Below are positions 35,640 through 44,411 of a stretch of DNA of 64,000 nt, in pieces. The notes beneath the pieces were generated by a model. It was given only the letters and a program-made list of their open reading frames with translations, did no database searches and was not told the origin of the DNA. Every line of letters starts with the position of its first letter. The stretch's first letter is position 1. Source of the stretch: Streptomyces akebiae (lineage in GTDB: Bacteria > Actinomycetota > Actinomycetes > Streptomycetales > Streptomycetaceae). The DNA is taken from NCBI RefSeq assembly GCF_019599145.1, contig NZ_CP080647.1, positions 9,176,001-9,240,000 of the forward strand. Direction: 5' to 3'. A program made the translations under genes and the position numbers.

Positions 35640-37760
35640 TCAGCTCCTGCGGTTGCCGCCGACCAGGGCCTTGCCGGTCGGGATGCGTATCTCGTAGCCG
35701 CCGTCGAGGGCGGCGGTGGCGCCTGCGGGCAGGTCCAGTCGCCAGACGCGGGTGCCGGGCGCATGGCGATCGGGCCCCGTGCCTTCCTCGGGTGCCGCCC
35801 AGTCGGCCCGTTCCTCGATCCGGACGTCCGGCTCGGAGGTGACCGGCACCCGCTCGCGGACTTCGACGGTGACAGGCCTCGCGAGCCGGTTGGCCAGCTC
35901 CACGTGGACGCGGTGGTCGAGCACGGTGGTGTTGCCCCGCAGGCCCGAGGTCGACTCGTGCAGGTTCGTACGGCGCGTGACCCGGATCCCCTCGGCCGGC
36001 CCGAGACCCACCCGCCGGACACCACCGGGGGCGAGTGTGGGCAGCGCGGTGGTCAGCAGGAAGTCGTCGTCGACGGTGACCTCCACAGGGCCGGCCAACA
36101 GTGCCTGGTCGGTGGCGTTGGAGAGCACCAACGTCGCGTACACGGTCTGTTCCACGGACGGCACACAGAGGTACTCGGTGCACAGGCCGACCGGGATCTC
36201 GCCGACGGTGACGGTGTGCCAGGTGCCGTCCGACGGAATGTCGGCGCGGGCGGTGGCATCGAAACGGTGGTCGAAAGAACCAGCCGACTCGCGGGGCCGC
36301 ACGGCGTGGCCGGGCAGCGGGAGCGCGGCCACCGCTTCGGCGCGGCGGCGATGCTCGGTCGCCATCGGGTCGAAGGGAGAGCCGGGAAACAGCCGGCCTC
36401 TGCGATCCCCCTGTTCGTCGGGGCCGCACAGGACGAGGGCGGCGTAGTCGAGTTCGGCGCCGCTCGGCTGCGGCGGACCGGCCACCGGTGCCGGAAGGGG
36501 TGGCGGTGCGGCCCGGCCGGGAGCCGCGGGCGCCATGGGGGCGGCGGGGGCACCCGCGAAGGAGCTGCCGCCGGTCCGCGGCCTGCCGGCCGACCGCGAG
36601 GGGGCCGGCTGCGCGCGGTCGGCCATCCCGTCGCCGAACGACACCGGGGAGGGGTTGTACGCGCCACCGGGCGCCGGGACCGCGGCCGGCGGACGGCCGT
36701 AGCCCTGCGAGGCCGGCGGCGGGGGAGGTGGAGGTGGCGGTGGCAGTGGCGGAACGGGACCGGACGCGGAGCCGCCCGCGGCACCCACGGGCGCGGAGCC
36801 GACCACGACAGCCGCAGGTGCGGCGGTTGTGGCAGGGCGGGGGCCGACGGCCTCGTACCCGGTGAACAGGTCGGCGAGTCCTGCCGGAGGCTCGCGCCAG
36901 CCAGAGGGCGCGGGGGCGGGCTGACTGCGCCCGATCCGGATCGAGCGGAGCCTCGGCAGGTCGGTGCGGCGCCGGAGATCGGCGGTGGCCAGGGCGATGC
37001 GCACGCCGGTCCAGTCCTCGCCGGTCCGCTGGGCGACCGAGGCACGCAGCACCAGACGGCCGCTGCCGTCGCCCTGACGGTGCGTGAGACGGTAGGTCGG
37101 TACCCAGACGGCGCCCGGCACCCCGTACTCCAGCTCCACCTCGGGTCGCGCGTCACCGGTGCCGTCGAGGGTCAGGACCGCGCAGACCGTGGTCTCCACA
37201 CGCGATGACGGTGCGTCGGTGGAGGCGCGGGCGAGCCTGTCGGCGGCGACGGCGAGCTTGTGCTCGACGTCGTGCAGCGCATCCTCCAGCTCGACGAGGC
37301 GGGTGTGCAGTCCCGTCAGCCGCTCGTCGACGAAGTCGGCGAGCTCCAGCCACGCGTCGACCGGGGTGCGCCGGTGCGGGTCCTCGCGCCTGCGGGGAGG
37401 TGGGATCGGGTGCAGAGCCCTCACTTCCTCGATCAGACCGAGCTGCCGGTCCCGGCGTCCCTGTGCCGCCGCATGCTCGTCGCGCAGCCGCTCGACCTCG
37501 CGGCGCAACTCGTCGGGCGTGTCCCTGCCGAGGGGCTGGGCCTCGACCTCCACCCGGGCTTCGGTGACACGGACCCCAGGTGTGCCCAGGACACGGGCCC
37601 GCAGCGAGCCCGGGTCCAACGAGCGGGGCAGTCCCGTCACCCGTACCCGGCCGTCGGGCGGCACGATGCCCCGGGCCAGACGGCGGCAGACCGCGCCCTG
37701 CGCGTACACCACGACCGAATCGAGGGTCGACCCCCACCTCTGTGCTGCCTCAACCGTCAT
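35640..37760 (-). CDS. DUF4139 protein with Pro-rich insert (first of a tandem pair)
   Basis: 706 residues, ATG 37760. N-terminal DUF4140-like part (LDSVVVYAQGAVCRRLARG), coiled-coil (~85-190), DUF4139 part I (GAVWVPTYRLTHRQGDGSG, then QRTGEDWTGVRIALATADLR), then a ~180-residue low-complexity insert rich in Pro, Ala and Gly containing an unbroken run of about ten prolines (near 36720-36750), then DUF4139 part II (LCTEYLCVPSVEQTVYATLV). The insert splits the domain in two. A paralogue of the next gene; together they may form a heteromeric complex. Function unknown. Confidence 0.88.
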   Translation of the reverse strand: MTVEAAQRWGSTLDSVVVYAQGAVCRRLARGIVPPDGRVRVTGLPRSLDPGSLRARVLGTPGVRVTEARVEVEAQPLGRDTPDELRREVERLRDEHAAAQGRRDRQLGLIEEVRALHPIPPPRRREDPHRRTPVDAWLELADFVDERLTGLHTRLVELEDALHDVEHKLAVAADRLARASTDAPSSRVETTVCAVLTLDGTGDARPEVELEYGVPGAVWVPTYRLTHRQGDGSGRLVLRASVAQRTGEDWTGVRIALATADLRRRTDLPRLRSIRIGRSQPAPAPSGWREPPAGLADLFTGYEAVGPRPATTAAPAAVVVGSAPVGAAGGSASGPVPPLPPPPPPPPPPASQGYGRPPAAVPAPGGAYNPSPVSFGDGMADRAQPAPSRSAGRPRTGGSSFAGAPAAPMAPAAPGRAAPPPLPAPVAGPPQPSGAELDYAALVLCGPDEQGDRRGRLFPGSPFDPMATEHRRRAEAVAALPLPGHAVRPRESAGSFDHRFDATARADIPSDGTWHTVTVGEIPVGLCTEYLCVPSVEQTVYATLVLSNATDQALLAGPVEVTVDDDFLLTTALPTLAPGGVRRVGLGPAEGIRVTRRTNLHESTSGLRGNTTVLDHRVHVELANRLARPVTVEVRERVPVTSEPDVRIEERADWAAPEEGTGPDRHAPGTRVWRLDLPAGATAALDGGYEIRIPTGKALVGGNRRS

Positions 37761-38178
37761 GTGCTCCGGCCCCCCTGTCCATGCTGAGCGAAGCCTACGC
37801 CCGGGCGGTCTGCGCGTCCGCGTCGCGTCGGGAGGATGGCGTCCAGGTCCACAGCCTGATGCGAGCCCCGCAAAGCAAAGCCGTCAACCGACGTCCAAGA
37901 GATTCGGCGACCGCAGGAGGTACCGGGTGCGGTCGTGGCGTTGGAGCGCTTCGCACTCGGGGCCCGGTAAGGCGGGGTGATGGTGTATCACCTCGACGGC
38001 ACCCGATGGCGTGCGGCGAAGGCGCTCCCGGGCCGACTGCGGCCGGGCCCGTCCAGAGTTCCGAGGCGATGTCCAGGGCGGGTGACACCGCTCTCCCGCA
38101 TGTTCCTCCTCCGGCGACGGACGCGCCGACCGCCCGCGTAGAGCAGAGGACGGAATCCGCTCAGGGAGGGGCCGCGAG
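37761..38178. other. 418-base spacer with a possible gene tail
   Basis: Separates the divergent DUF4139 pair (minus) and lytic transglycosylase (plus). A minus-strand frame ending at 37884 reads GPECEALQRHDRTRYLLRSP then NLLDVG, which looks like a genuine protein tail but has no credible gene body upstream, so it may be a remnant. The rest should hold promoters for both sides. Confidence 0.35.
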
Positions 38179-39273
38179 ATGGCGGTGCGCATGTTGTTCA
38201 GGACGGTCGGTACGGCGAGAGGGACCAGATGCACGGCGATCGCGGCGGCGGCGATGGCGGCGCTGACCGCTTCCCAGGCGCCGGAGGTCTCCGCACAGGC
38301 CGCGGAGGCGGCGCGGAACGCGGCGCGTGCCGAGCACGGGCCGAGCGTGTCCGGCGACGCCCCGTACCGCACCGAGCTTCCGCCTCTGCGGACCGGGAAG
38401 TCCGACGAGGCCACGGCCGCGGGGCGGGCCGGCGGTGCACTGCCCGCGACCGTGTTCGCCGCGTACCGGCGTGCCGAGTCGGAGCTCGGGGGCACCGCAC
38501 CGGGATGCCGACTGGAGTGGCAACTGCTGGCCGCCATCGGCCAGGTGGAGTCGGGGCAGGCGCGCGGCGGCCGGGTGACCGCAGACGGTACGGCCGTGAC
38601 ACCGATCCTCGGCCCCCGGCTGAACGGCGGCGCCTTCGCGGTCATCCGGGACACCGACGGCGGCCGGTACGACGGGGACACGGCGTACGACCGGGCGGTC
38701 GGCCCGATGCAGTTCATCCCGTCGACCTGGACCCGCTGGGGCGTGGACGGCAACGGCGACGGGCGGGCCGACCCGAACAACGTCTTCGACGCGGCGCTCG
38801 CCGCCGGGCGCTATCTGTGCGCGGGGTGGGGGAGGGACCTGTCCGACCCGGCCGACCTGGATCGGGCGATCCTCGGCTACAACCACTCGGCGGCCTATCT
38901 GCGCACGGTCCGGGCCTGGTACGCGTACTTCCTGGAAGGGCATCGGGTGGTACCGGACCGGAGCGGCGGGTCGTCCCCGCGACCGGAGCCGTCGAGACCG
39001 AGCAGTACACGCGAACCCGCGCCGGAGCCGTCCGAGCGCCCGGGCGCGAGCCCGTCCCCTGCGCCGCCCGCCTCACCCTCGCCCTCCCCCTCTCCCACCC
39101 CGTCCCGCCCGTCGGGCGGAGCGGAGCAGGCGGACGAGTCACCGCTCCCCGTACCCGACCAGGGCGTTGAGCTGCCCGGTGGCGACGTGCTGCCCGGTGT
39201 CGGCCCGTTGACCAGCAACGGTGCGGACACGATGCGCCCGTCCCCCTCCACAACCACGGATACCGGGCGGTAA
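38179..39273 (+). CDS. Secreted lytic transglycosylase (SLT-type)
   Basis: 364 residues; ATG 38179 with GGGAGGGG upstream. An N-terminal Ala-rich signal/anchor segment (residues ~18-40) is followed by an SLT domain: LLAAIGQVESGQARGG with catalytic Glu124, GPMQFIPSTWTRWGVDGNGD (~174-193), DAALAAGRYLCAGW, and AILGYNHSAAYLRTVRAWY. The last ~110 residues are Pro/Ser/Glu-rich and probably span the cell wall. It cleaves peptidoglycan with formation of an anhydro end. Upstream of the membrane-anchored sigma factor in the same direction. Confidence 0.93.
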   Translation: MAVRMLFRTVGTARGTRCTAIAAAAMAALTASQAPEVSAQAAEAARNAARAEHGPSVSGDAPYRTELPPLRTGKSDEATAAGRAGGALPATVFAAYRRAESELGGTAPGCRLEWQLLAAIGQVESGQARGGRVTADGTAVTPILGPRLNGGAFAVIRDTDGGRYDGDTAYDRAVGPMQFIPSTWTRWGVDGNGDGRADPNNVFDAALAAGRYLCAGWGRDLSDPADLDRAILGYNHSAAYLRTVRAWYAYFLEGHRVVPDRSGGSSPRPEPSRPSSTREPAPEPSERPGASPSPAPPASPSPSPSPTPSRPSGGAEQADESPLPVPDQGVELPGGDVLPGVGPLTSNGADTMRPSPSTTTDTGR

Positions 39274-39328
39274 TGTCGCCACCCGCCGGACGGCACGAGA
39301 CCGGCGGAGTGAGCGCGAAGGGGCCCTC

Positions 39329-40465
39329 ATGGCGACGGACATGCCTGCTGAGACAGAGGCGGCCATGGCTGCTGGGACAGAGGCGGACCACGACCGCTGG
39401 CAGCGCATGTGGAGCCACCGCGAGCAGTTGCTCAAGGTGGCCCGGCGCAGGTCGATGAGCCCGGAGGACGCCGAGGACGCCGTGCACGAGGCCATGCTGC
39501 GCGCCGCCGAGCGTCCGGACCTCGACGACGAGCGCCTCGGTGCCTGGCTGACGACCGTGACCATGCGGCTGTGCGTCGACCGGTACCGACAGGTCAACCG
39601 TGAGGCCGAGGTGCGCACCAGCCCCACGCTGATCGCACCGGGCCCGGTGCCCGTCGAGGAGGCGGTGTGCGACCGGGCCGAGGCGAAGTGGCTGGCCGTG
39701 CGCAGCGGGGAGCTGCCCGCCCGGCAGGCGGAGGCGCTGCGGCTCAAGTCCGAGGACCTGGACGTCGGCCAGGTCGCCACGGAGATGGGGCTGAGCTATC
39801 GGACCGTCGAGTCGCTGCTCGCCCGGGCCCGGCGGACGCTGCGCGCCTCGCTGGCCGGGACGCTCGGCGTGGTGCTGTTCCTGCTCGGGCGCGGACGGCC
39901 GCGGGGAGGCGGGAAAGCGCATGCCGTGGTCGTCGCCTCGACGGCGGCGACCTTGGCGGTAGCGGGGTTCGTGATGCCGTACGCGCTCGACGGGAGCGAG
40001 GGCGGTCCGGCTCCGCGGCCCTCCGTGTCCGGGCCCTCGGAGGCGCTCACGAGCGACGGGGGCGGCGGGGTGCGCGCGCCGGAGCCGCGCGAATCGTCGC
40101 CCGCGTCGGCGGCCCCCGGCGACGGTCCGGCGGGATCCGCGGCCGACGACGGATCGATGCTGCCGCTGTCCGTGCCGCCCTTGCCCGAGGCCTCGGTGCC
40201 CCCGCTTCCGGGGCTGCCTGCGCCCGGGGTTCCCCGGGTCCCGGGCGTGCCAGAGCTGCCGGACACTCCGGACATGCCAAATATCGCAGATGTACCAGAT
40301 GTGGCAGATGCGACAGGTGGGTCAGGGGTGCTGGACGTGTCGGATGCGCCGGTCGAGTCCGCCGTCCCCCCGGTGCCGCCGGCGGCGTCGATCTCGTCGG
40401 TTCCGGACACGTCCGCCGTGCCGGCCACCCCGCTCTCCCTCTCCACCGCGACCGAGCTCCCGTAA
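39329..40465 (+). CDS. ECF-type sigma factor with membrane-spanning C-terminal extension
   Basis: 378 residues, ATG 39329 after AAGGGG. Sigma region 2 (HREQLLKVARRRSMSPEDAE, then DAVHEAMLRAAERP; ~30-63) and region 4 (LPARQAEALRLKSEDLDVGQ, then VATEMGLSYRTVESLLARAR; ~130-170). Unlike simple ECF factors it continues with two hydrophobic stretches (~175-188 and ~199-221, VVVASTAATLAVAGFVMPYA) and a ~155-residue Pro-rich tail with repeated PGVP/LPDTPDMPN units. If the second stretch spans the membrane the tail is outside. Such fusions could sense the envelope directly and be released by proteolysis; inference. No anti-sigma gene is adjacent. Confidence 0.85.
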   Translation: MATDMPAETEAAMAAGTEADHDRWQRMWSHREQLLKVARRRSMSPEDAEDAVHEAMLRAAERPDLDDERLGAWLTTVTMRLCVDRYRQVNREAEVRTSPTLIAPGPVPVEEAVCDRAEAKWLAVRSGELPARQAEALRLKSEDLDVGQVATEMGLSYRTVESLLARARRTLRASLAGTLGVVLFLLGRGRPRGGGKAHAVVVASTAATLAVAGFVMPYALDGSEGGPAPRPSVSGPSEALTSDGGGGVRAPEPRESSPASAAPGDGPAGSAADDGSMLPLSVPPLPEASVPPLPGLPAPGVPRVPGVPELPDTPDMPNIADVPDVADATGGSGVLDVSDAPVESAVPPVPPAASISSVPDTSAVPATPLSLSTATELP

Positions 40466-40610
40466 ACGCGCAGGTCAGGAGGTCGGTAAGGCTGCCTGAC
40501 CGGCAGTCCGCAAATTCGTCCGAAAAAAATCGGCCTCGTCGCGACGGACCTCCCGCCCCTCCCCGTAGAGCAGATGTCGGAGCTGCTCCACGGCTGAAGG
40601 GTGGGACCGG
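40466..40610 (+). promoter_or_regulatory. mce operon upstream region with inverted repeats
   Basis: GGTCAGG-N15-CCTGACC (40473-40501) is a perfect 7-bp inverted repeat with half-sites 22 bp apart, a spacing typical of dimeric repressor sites. It overlaps CTGCC-N5-GGCAG (40492-40506). A run of seven A residues follows near 40525. Placed between the sigma gene stop and the first mce-operon gene, this is the best candidate operator/promoter of the operon; it might instead terminate the sigma transcript. Confidence 0.5.
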
Positions 40611-41555
40611 ATGGGTGTCGAGATCTGTGTGGAAGGGCTGACCAAGTCCTTCGGCCACCAGGTCATCTGGCAGGACGTCTCGCTGACGCTGCCCGCCGGG
40701 GAGGTATCGGTCATGCTCGGCCCCTCGGGCACGGGCAAGTCGGTGTTCCTCAAGACGCTCGTCGGGCTGCTGAAGCCGGAACGCGGCTCGGTCAAGATCG
40801 CCGGCCGCGACATCACGAAGCTCCGTGAGCACGACCTGTACGAGGTGCGGAAGCTGTTCGGGGTGCTGTTCCAGGACGGCGCGCTGTTCGGCTCGATGAA
40901 CCTGTACGACAACATCGCCTTCCCACTGCGCGAGCACACCCGGAAGTCCGAGAGCCAGATCCGGCGGATCGTGCTGGAGAAGATGGACATGGTCGGGCTG
41001 ATCGGCGCCGAGGGGAAGCTGCCCGGCGAGATCTCCGGCGGTATGCGCAAGCGGGCCGGGCTGGCACGGGCCCTGGTGCTGGACCCCGAGATCATCCTCT
41101 TCGACGAGCCCGACTCGGGCCTCGACCCCGTACGCGTCGCCTACCTCAACCAGCTGATCGTCGACCTCAACGCGCAGATCGACGCCACCTTCCTGATCGT
41201 CACGCACGACATCGCCTCGGCCCGCCAGGTGCCCGACAACATCGGACTGCTGTTCCGGCGCGAGCTGGTGATGTTCGGCCCGCGCGAGAAGCTGCTGACC
41301 AGCGACGAGCCGGTCGTACGCCAGTTCTTGAACGGCCGGATGCAGGGGCCGATCGGCATGGCGGAGGAGAAGGACGCCGCCCAGGTCGAGCAGGAGCTGG
41401 CGCAGCTCGGCGACGGCGAGCACACCACGACGCCCGGCGGTCAGGAGCTGCCTCCCCGCCTGCTGCCGGGTCCGGGCATCACCAGGCCACCCCGCTGGGA
41501 GGCCATCGCCCGACGGGAAGCCGAGCTGCACCGGAAGGAGGTGGCCGGAGCATGA
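40611..41555 (+). CDS. mkl: Mce transporter ATPase (MceG/Mkl type)
   Basis: 314 residues, ATG 40611. A stand-alone ABC ATPase with Walker A LGPSGTGKS (~36-44), Q-loop FQDGALF, signature ISGGMRKRAGLARAL, Walker B ILFDEPDSGLDP and H-loop VTHD. The C-terminal ~70-residue extension (MAEEKDAAQVEQELAQLGDG) is the type found in actinobacterial MceG, where it is needed for stability with its transporter. In mycobacteria MceG is unlinked; here it leads the operon. Overlaps yrbEA by ATGA. Confidence 0.95.
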   Translation: MGVEICVEGLTKSFGHQVIWQDVSLTLPAGEVSVMLGPSGTGKSVFLKTLVGLLKPERGSVKIAGRDITKLREHDLYEVRKLFGVLFQDGALFGSMNLYDNIAFPLREHTRKSESQIRRIVLEKMDMVGLIGAEGKLPGEISGGMRKRAGLARALVLDPEIILFDEPDSGLDPVRVAYLNQLIVDLNAQIDATFLIVTHDIASARQVPDNIGLLFRRELVMFGPREKLLTSDEPVVRQFLNGRMQGPIGMAEEKDAAQVEQELAQLGDGEHTTTPGGQELPPRLLPGPGITRPPRWEAIARREAELHRKEVAGA

Positions 41556-42322
41556 GCCTGTCACCGACCGGAGCGCTGCGGCACTCGGGCAACCTGTTCG
41601 CGATGGCGCTGGACGTCGTGCGGACCATACCCCGACGGCCCTTCCAGGCACGGGAGTTCATCCAGCAGGCGTGGTTCGTCGCGAGCGTCACGATCCTGCC
41701 CACGGCCCTGGTGTCGATCCCCTTCGGGGCCGTCATCGCCCTCCAGATAGGCAGCCTGACCCGGCAGCTCGGCGCCCAGTCCTTCGCCGGTGCCGCCTCC
41801 GTCCTCGCCGTCCTGCGGGAGGCCTCGCCGATCGTCACCGCGCTGCTGATCGCGGGCGCGGGCGGCACGGCGATCTGCGCGGACCTCGGGGCACGCAAGA
41901 TCCGCGACGAGATCGACGCCATGCAGGTGCTCGGCATCGATCCGATCCACCGGCTGGTCGTCCCCCGCGTACTGGCCTCCATGGTGGTGGCCGTGCTGCT
42001 CAACGGCCTGGTGTCGGTCGTCGGTGTGGCCGGCGGCTACTTCTTCAACGTGATCCTCCAGAACGGCACCCCCGGCGCGTATCTGGCGTCCTTCACCACC
42101 CTCGCCCAGCTCTCCGACCTGTGGGCGGCCGAGGTGAAGGCGCTGGTGTTCGGGGCGATCGCCGGGATCGTCGCCTCGTACAAGGGGCTCACCGCGAAGG
42201 GCGGACCCAAGGGCGTCGGCGACGCGGTCAACCAGTCAGTGGTGATCACCTTCATGTTGCTGTTCGTGACCAACTTCGTGATGACGGCGGTGTACTTCCA
42301 AGTCGTCCCGCAGAGGGGCTGA
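41552..42322 (+). CDS. yrbEA: Mce transporter permease YrbEA
   Basis: 256 residues with five to six membrane helices; MlaE/YrbE permease family. Marks: the long N-terminal helix QQAWFVASVTILPTALVSIP, GAGGTAICADLGARKIRDEI then DAMQVLGIDPIHRLVVPRVL (the EQ-loop-like region contacting the ATPase), and TNFVMTAVYFQVVPQRG at the end. Pairs with YrbEB to form the membrane channel of the Mce lipid importer. Start codon overlaps the mkl stop. Confidence 0.95.
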   Translation: MSLSPTGALRHSGNLFAMALDVVRTIPRRPFQAREFIQQAWFVASVTILPTALVSIPFGAVIALQIGSLTRQLGAQSFAGAASVLAVLREASPIVTALLIAGAGGTAICADLGARKIRDEIDAMQVLGIDPIHRLVVPRVLASMVVAVLLNGLVSVVGVAGGYFFNVILQNGTPGAYLASFTTLAQLSDLWAAEVKALVFGAIAGIVASYKGLTAKGGPKGVGDAVNQSVVITFMLLFVTNFVMTAVYFQVVPQRG

Positions 42323-42333
42323 GGAAACCGACG

Positions 42334-43158
42334 ATGCGACCTCCACGACTTCTCGACCGCCCGCTCCGCTCACTGGAGGAGCTGGGCACCCAGCTCTCCT
42401 TCTACGGCCGCTCACTCGCGTGGACGGGCCGTACCCTGCGCCGCTACAAGAAGGAGATCGTGCGGCTGCTCGCCGAGGTGAGCTTCGGGCGCGGCGCGCT
42501 GGCCGTCGTCGGCGGCACGGTCGGCGTCATCGCCTTCCTGTCGTTCTTCACCGGCACCGAGGTGGGCCTCCAGGGCTACGCGGCCCTCAACCAGCTCGGC
42601 ACCTCCAACTTCGTGGCCTTCCTGTCGGCGTACTTCAACACCCGGGAGATCGCCCCGCTGGTGGCCGGGCTCGCCCTGTCCGCCACGGTCGGCGCCGGCT
42701 TCACCGCACAGCTCGGCGCGATGCGGATCAGTGAGGAGACCGACGCCCTGGAGGTGATGGGCGTGCCCTCGCTGCCGTTCCTGGTGACCACCAGGATGGT
42801 CGCCGGTTTCGTCGCCGTGATCCCGCTGTACGTGATCGGCCTGCTGTCCTCCTACCTCGCCGCCCGCACCATCACCACCGTCTACTACGGGCAGTCGACC
42901 GGCACGTACGACCACTACTTCCACCAGTACCTGCCGCCCGTCGACGTGCTGTGGTCCTTCGGCAAGGTGATCGTCTTCGCCGTACTGATCATCCTGGTGC
43001 ACTGCTACTACGGCTACTACGCGAGCGGCGGACCCGCCGGGGTCGGTGTCGCCGTGGGCCGGGCGGTGCGGACGTCGATCGTCGCCATCAACGTCCTGGA
43101 CTTCTTTCTGAGCCTCGCGATCTGGGGCGCCAACACGACCGTACGGATCGCGGGGTGA
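42334..43158 (+). CDS. yrbEB: Mce transporter permease YrbEB
   Basis: 274 residues, ATG 42334, 11 bases after yrbEA with GAGGAAA upstream. Second MlaE/YrbE-type permease: FYGRSLAWTGRTLRRYKKEI amphipathic start, FLSFFTGTEVGLQGYAALNQ, the GAGFTAQLGAMRISEETDAL then EVMGVPSLPFLVTTRMVAGF coupling region, and the last helix. Forms the heterodimeric channel with YrbEA. Followed by mceA after 5 bases. Confidence 0.95.
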   Translation: MRPPRLLDRPLRSLEELGTQLSFYGRSLAWTGRTLRRYKKEIVRLLAEVSFGRGALAVVGGTVGVIAFLSFFTGTEVGLQGYAALNQLGTSNFVAFLSAYFNTREIAPLVAGLALSATVGAGFTAQLGAMRISEETDALEVMGVPSLPFLVTTRMVAGFVAVIPLYVIGLLSSYLAARTITTVYYGQSTGTYDHYFHQYLPPVDVLWSFGKVIVFAVLIILVHCYYGYYASGGPAGVGVAVGRAVRTSIVAINVLDFFLSLAIWGANTTVRIAG

Positions 43159-43163
43159 GGTCG

Positions 43164-44411
43164 ATGAGAGTACTGAGACTTCGGTTGTACGGCGTCGCCT
43201 TCATCGCCGTGCTCGCGCTGCTGCTGTCGCTCGCCGTGGCCGTCTACCAGCAGGCGTTCACCTCGGTCGTGCGCATCACCCTGGAGGCCGGCAGCCTCGG
43301 CAACCAGCTCGATCCGCGCGCCGACGTCAAACTGCGCGGACTGCTGGTCGGCGAGGTGCGCGCGGTGCGCGCGGACGGCGAGAAGGCGACCCTCGACATC
43401 GCGCTCAGGCCGGAGTACGTCGCGTTCATCCCGTCGGACGTGCACGCGCGGCTGCTGCCCAAGACGCTGTTCGGCGAGAAGTACGTCGACCTCGTGGCAC
43501 CGCGCGGCTCCTCGGCCCGGCCCATCCGCGCCGGGGACGTCATCACCCAGGACCGCACGAAGACGGGTATGGAGCTGCAGCGGTTGCTGAACGACCTGCT
43601 GCCGCTGCTGCGCACGGTCGAGCCGGCCGAGCTGAACGCCACGCTCTCGGCGTTCGCCACCGCGCTGGAGGGCCGCGGTGACCGGATCGGCGACAACCTC
43701 ACCCGCGTCGAGAGCTATCTGCGCCGCCTCAACCCGCACATGCCGTCACTCAAGGAGGACATCTCCCGGTTCGCCGATGTCGCCGAGGTGTACGGGGACG
43801 CGGCGCCCGACCTGATGCGGATCCTGCGCAACACGGTCACCACCAGCCGCACGATCGTCGAGAAGAAGGACCGGCTGGCCGCCGCGCTCCGCACCACCGC
43901 GACCGTCGCGGGCACCGGTGAGGACTTCTTCGAAGCGAACGGCGACCGGCTGATCACGCTGGGCCGGGTCTCCCGCCCCACCCTTCAGCTGTTCGCCCGC
44001 TACTCACCCGAGTACCCGTGCCTCCTCGAAGGGCTGGTCCGGCAGGAGAAGGCGTCTCAGGAGGCGTTCCGGGGCGGCCGGATGCGGATCACCCTCGAAG
44101 TCGTCCGCCCGCAGGCCGCGTACGAGCCCGGCGAGGAGCCGCGTTACGCCGAGCGGTCCGGGCCGAACTGCCGGGGTCTGCCCCATCCACAGGTGCCCGC
44201 ACCGCACACGAAGCTCAACGACGGTACGTCGCCCGGTGTTTCCGGCGGCGCCCTGCCCGCAGGTGTCGACGTGTCCGCCACCGAGACCGAGCAGCGGGCC
44301 GTGGGCTCGCTCGTGGCCCCCGTCATGGGCGTACCGGCGGACGAGGTGCCGCCCGTGGCGACCCTGCTGTTCGGCCCGCTCGCTCGTGGGACGGCGGTGA
44401 GCGTCGTATGA
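43164..44411 (+). CDS. mceA: Mce protein A (MlaD/MCE domain)
   Basis: 415 residues, ATG 43164. One N-terminal membrane anchor (about 8-28, GVAFIAVLALLLSLAVAVYQ), then the MCE/MlaD domain (~35-110: LDPRADVKLRGLLVGEVRAV, then LLPKTLFGEKYVDLVAP), a long alpha-helical coiled region (~140-290) and a C-terminal tail with two Cys (PCLLEGL, NCRGL). Mce proteins assemble as a heterohexamer whose helices make a tunnel for lipid across the cell wall. Overlaps mceB by four bases. Confidence 0.95.
   Translation: MRVLRLRLYGVAFIAVLALLLSLAVAVYQQAFTSVVRITLEAGSLGNQLDPRADVKLRGLLVGEVRAVRADGEKATLDIALRPEYVAFIPSDVHARLLPKTLFGEKYVDLVAPRGSSARPIRAGDVITQDRTKTGMELQRLLNDLLPLLRTVEPAELNATLSAFATALEGRGDRIGDNLTRVESYLRRLNPHMPSLKEDISRFADVAEVYGDAAPDLMRILRNTVTTSRTIVEKKDRLAAALRTTATVAGTGEDFFEANGDRLITLGRVSRPTLQLFARYSPEYPCLLEGLVRQEKASQEAFRGGRMRITLEVVRPQAAYEPGEEPRYAERSGPNCRGLPHPQVPAPHTKLNDGTSPGVSGGALPAGVDVSATETEQRAVGSLVAPVMGVPADEVPPVATLLFGPLARGTAVSVV

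Noticed and set aside
37920..37990. Possible tRNA-like cloverleaf in the spacer before the transglycosylase
   Set aside because: Some stem-like pairing, but no T-loop GTTCRA motif or acceptor stem could be assembled.
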